Both the position numbers and the translations under genes were made by a program. Source: Ravibacter sp964559125 (lineage in GTDB: Bacteria; Bacteroidota; Bacteroidia; Cytophagales; Spirosomataceae). Taken from it: a stretch of 63,020 nucleotides of DNA. The stretch's first letter is position 1. Each line of letters begins with the position of its first letter. Under the pieces are notes generated by a model. That model saw nothing but the letters and a program-made list of their open reading frames with translations, did not search any database and was not told where the DNA came from. The stretch covers positions 1-63,020 of the forward strand of contig CAZLGW010000034.1 of assembly GCA_964559125.1 (NCBI GenBank), written 5' to 3'. Positions 61,230 through 63,020 of this stretch are shown here, in pieces.

Positions 61230-62318
61230 TCAATAAGGTTTTATACTTCTAAAAACCTTATATTGAGCATCCACAACAGATTTATTAAATCCATGAGCTG
61301 TCTTTGGCAGCAAGATGTATTTTTTTTTGGGTGCTTTCAATCTGTCAAAGTAAAGCCTGGTTGACTCCTTTGGTGTTAAGATATCTTCTTCACCTTGAAT
61401 CAAATACACAGGTACCTTAAAGTCCAGGTTATTTATCAGGAAGTCTATGGAAGAACGCATAGACGATACGCCCAGTTGTTTGTCTCCGACAAAACTCACA
61501 AAAGAATAATCATCGCCATCTCTTCTGTCTTTATCGTCTTTGGCATTATCATATTCCGGCGCTTCTATAAACCAGGATTCCGGCGCCGGTACAGAGTATT
61601 CTCCTTCATATTTTTTTACAATCTGCGATAATTGCCCGACTCTTCTTACCTGGTCATAAGGTGGCTTACCTATTTCCTTTAATTTCTTTAGAGAAGTGGT
61701 ATCATTGCTTTTTTCTGATAGTTGATACACTTTCTCATAAAGCAGTTCATCTCTGGATGGATTTACGATTTGCGAATGTCCTACATAGGCATAAAAAAGG
61801 TCGGGTCGTTTGGTGGCAATGGTCACACCCAAGGCAGACCCCCATGACGTTCCAAACAGAATGATCTTTTGTTTTGATAAATGCCGGCAGAGATATTCTG
61901 ACAAAGCAATGCCATCTGCCGCCATTTGCTCAATGGTTAATGGATGCGATTGAAGGTATTCTTTGGTTAATTCTTCAGGAGCATTGCGACCATAGGTTCT
62001 TCCCGCACCTCGCTGATCCCATTGTACGAGAATGAAGTTTTTTTCCCATGCTTTGTAAATGTTGTCTGCATAAGGGCTCATGACACTACCAGGACCGCCA
62101 TGAAGAAACAGGATAACAGGCTTTGAGTGGTCGCCTTTAATCGTTATCCATTGTTCTATTTCATTAATCAAAACGAATTTTTCTTCATCAACTCTGTGTG
62201 ATGACAGAGAACCTGCAGTGATTTGATTATTAGTCGCACTATCCTGAGCCTGTGTCGGCACATCAAATAAATGAATGAAAATAATCGTAATGTAAAAAGC
62301 GCAAATTCTAAGGGTCAT
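61230..62318 (-). CDS. Alpha/beta hydrolase, prolyl-iminopeptidase-like (S33)
   Basis: The 362-residue exported enzyme has a signal peptide (cut near PTQAQDS), the S33 oxyanion motif LHGGPGSVMSPYAD, WDQRGAGRTYGRN and the nucleophile elbow GTSWGS with Ser, plus Asp in GEEDILTP and His in KTAHGFN. It may remove N-terminal proline or hydrolyse other small esters or amides. The codon pattern is more A/T-rich than its neighbours, which hints at later acquisition. The upstream region (62319-62549) has an inverted repeat at 62417-62447 but no clear promoter. Confidence 0.9.
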   Translation of the reverse strand: MTLRICAFYITIIFIHLFDVPTQAQDSATNNQITAGSLSSHRVDEEKFVLINEIEQWITIKGDHSKPVILFLHGGPGSVMSPYADNIYKAWEKNFILVQWDQRGAGRTYGRNAPEELTKEYLQSHPLTIEQMAADGIALSEYLCRHLSKQKIILFGTSWGSALGVTIATKRPDLFYAYVGHSQIVNPSRDELLYEKVYQLSEKSNDTTSLKKLKEIGKPPYDQVRRVGQLSQIVKKYEGEYSVPAPESWFIEAPEYDNAKDDKDRRDGDDYSFVSFVGDKQLGVSSMRSSIDFLINNLDFKVPVYLIQGEEDILTPKESTRLYFDRLKAPKKKYILLPKTAHGFNKSVVDAQYKVFRSIKPY

Positions 62319-62416
62319 AAGTGTTTTGAAAATGCTGGTCCAGAAAATCCCAATATACCCATATACTGGTAGCTTTGCGCACTTCTCCTCCTAAATCTGC
62401 TCAAAACACTTCTTCC

Positions 62417-62447
62417 GATTGTCATTGATATAAACGATTTGACAATC
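62417..62447. promoter_or_regulatory. Inverted repeat between divergent genes
   Basis: Perfect 8-base arms gattgtca and tgacaatc are separated by 15 bases in the 231-bp gap between the S33 hydrolase and the gene at 62550. The spacing would suit a dimeric regulator. No regulator gene is seen near it. Confidence 0.35.
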
Positions 62448-62549
62448 TGATGTTTTTTTTGCAGGTTTATGCTCCGTTGAAAGATAAAGAGCACTCCAGA
62501 CAGTTTAAGATTGAAAATTACTGATTATACATTATTATACTTTAACACA

Positions 62550-63020
62550 ATGGAGACTATAGACAAAATACTGGTATCAATTAGGGAACTCCATCGGGCG
62601 CAGGCTAAAACCGATGAACAATTAGCCAGAACCGATGCACAATTAGCCGAAACCGGCCTTACGCTAAAAGAAACAGCACAACGTCTGAGCAACATAGGGA
62701 TCAATCTCGGCCATGTGGCGGAAGAGTTTTTCTATTATGCCCTGAAGGATGATCCGAAATTAGGGGATATCCGGTTTGACAGGATCGTCCTCAACCTGCA
62801 CAGTATGAATAAGAGCGTACAGGACGAATTTGACGTCGTGCTTTTCAATGGCGACGCTGTCGGTATTGTCGAGGTAAAACACAAGGTTCATCCCAAGGAC
62901 ATCGAAAAGCTCAGAACGAAAAAAGTTGAAAACTTCAGGAAGCTCTTTCCCGACTATGCGGATCATAAATACTATCTGGGTATCGCAGGTGCCAGTATAC
63001 CCGCAGAAGTCGCCGATATC
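62550..63020 (+). CDS. Coiled-coil protein with PD-(D/E)XK nuclease-like domain, cut by the window edge
   Basis: From ATG 62550 an open frame runs 157 codons to the edge with no stop. Residues of about 12-50 form heptad-like repeats (TDEQLARTDAQLAETG). The rest looks like a restriction-endonuclease-like fold: EFDVVLFNGDAVGIVEVKHK has the E-x-D...E-x-K arrangement, as in DUF3782-type proteins. The role is unknown; relatives are scattered, often in multiple copies, in Bacteroidota and cyanobacteria. The C-terminus lies outside the window. Confidence 0.75.
   Translation, partial: METIDKILVSIRELHRAQAKTDEQLARTDAQLAETGLTLKETAQRLSNIGINLGHVAEEFFYYALKDDPKLGDIRFDRIVLNLHSMNKSVQDEFDVVLFNGDAVGIVEVKHKVHPKDIEKLRTKKVENFRKLFPDYADHKYYLGIAGASIPAEVADI

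Overview
The window reads as chromosomal DNA of a Bacteroidota bacterium, most likely a Cytophagales or Sphingobacteriales relative such as Dyadobacter; the genus is a guess. The reasons are two SusC/SusD pairs with STN-type TonB receptors, a FecR anti-sigma factor and an ECF sigma gene, type IX secretion (T9SS) C-terminal sorting domains on three large exported proteins, lipoproteins with short Cys lipoboxes, Wzi- and CotH-type surface proteins, and several promoters fitting the Bacteroidota pattern TTTG - about 19-20 bp - TAnnTTTG.

Layout. 0-9.3 kb holds a lipoprotein CotH kinase, a DUF4143 ATPase, a Wzi/CotH pair, an AraC regulator and an APC permease. The two flanks of the first CotH gene are decayed copies of the two flanks of the AraC gene, so this part records a duplication with gene replacement. 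9.5-11.9 kb encodes one large two-domain esterase-like protein. 12.1-25.7 kb is a surface-signalling and nutrient-uptake region: an ECF sigma gene broken by one missing base, a toxin-antitoxin pair, a small HTH gene, a vestige of a deleted fecR, SusC1/SusD1, an intact fecR, then SusC2/SusD2. The two copies of a ~73-nt promoter-like block imply that two sigma-fecR-susC-susD units once lay in tandem.

25.8-45.5 kb looks like a catabolic locus: five paralogues of the neutral-ceramidase fold (one Tat-exported, four in a tandem run), a PVC-type cytochrome c dehydrogenase-like protein, a DUF1080 (3-keto-disaccharide hydrolase family) protein, a Gfo/Idh/MocA dehydrogenase, a 3-hydroxyacyl-CoA-dehydrogenase-like enzyme, and on the other strand a propeller/alpha-alpha-barrel lipoprotein, a phytanoyl-CoA-dioxygenase-like enzyme, an MFS transporter and a PEP_hydrolase-family TIM barrel. 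A tRNA-Val(GAC) lies between the two converging halves. The ceramidase-like proteins keep the His motifs of the metal site but lack the Ser of the GDVSPN motif, so they are probably not ceramidases. With the GMC oxidoreductase and its small subunit at 51-53.4 kb, the region could encode oxidative (3-keto) cleavage of a glycoside or glycolipid; this is inference.

45.5-63 kb is mostly housekeeping: M1 and M48 peptidases, a Cof-type phosphatase, a rhodanese, DapF, a DEAD-box helicase, a GDSL hydrolase, a large T9SS glycoside-hydrolase-like protein, an acyl-CoA dehydrogenase, a small lipoprotein, a prolyl-iminopeptidase-like hydrolase, and a coiled-coil/nuclease-like gene cut by the right edge. 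No CRISPR array, intact insertion sequence, rRNA or phage module was seen.
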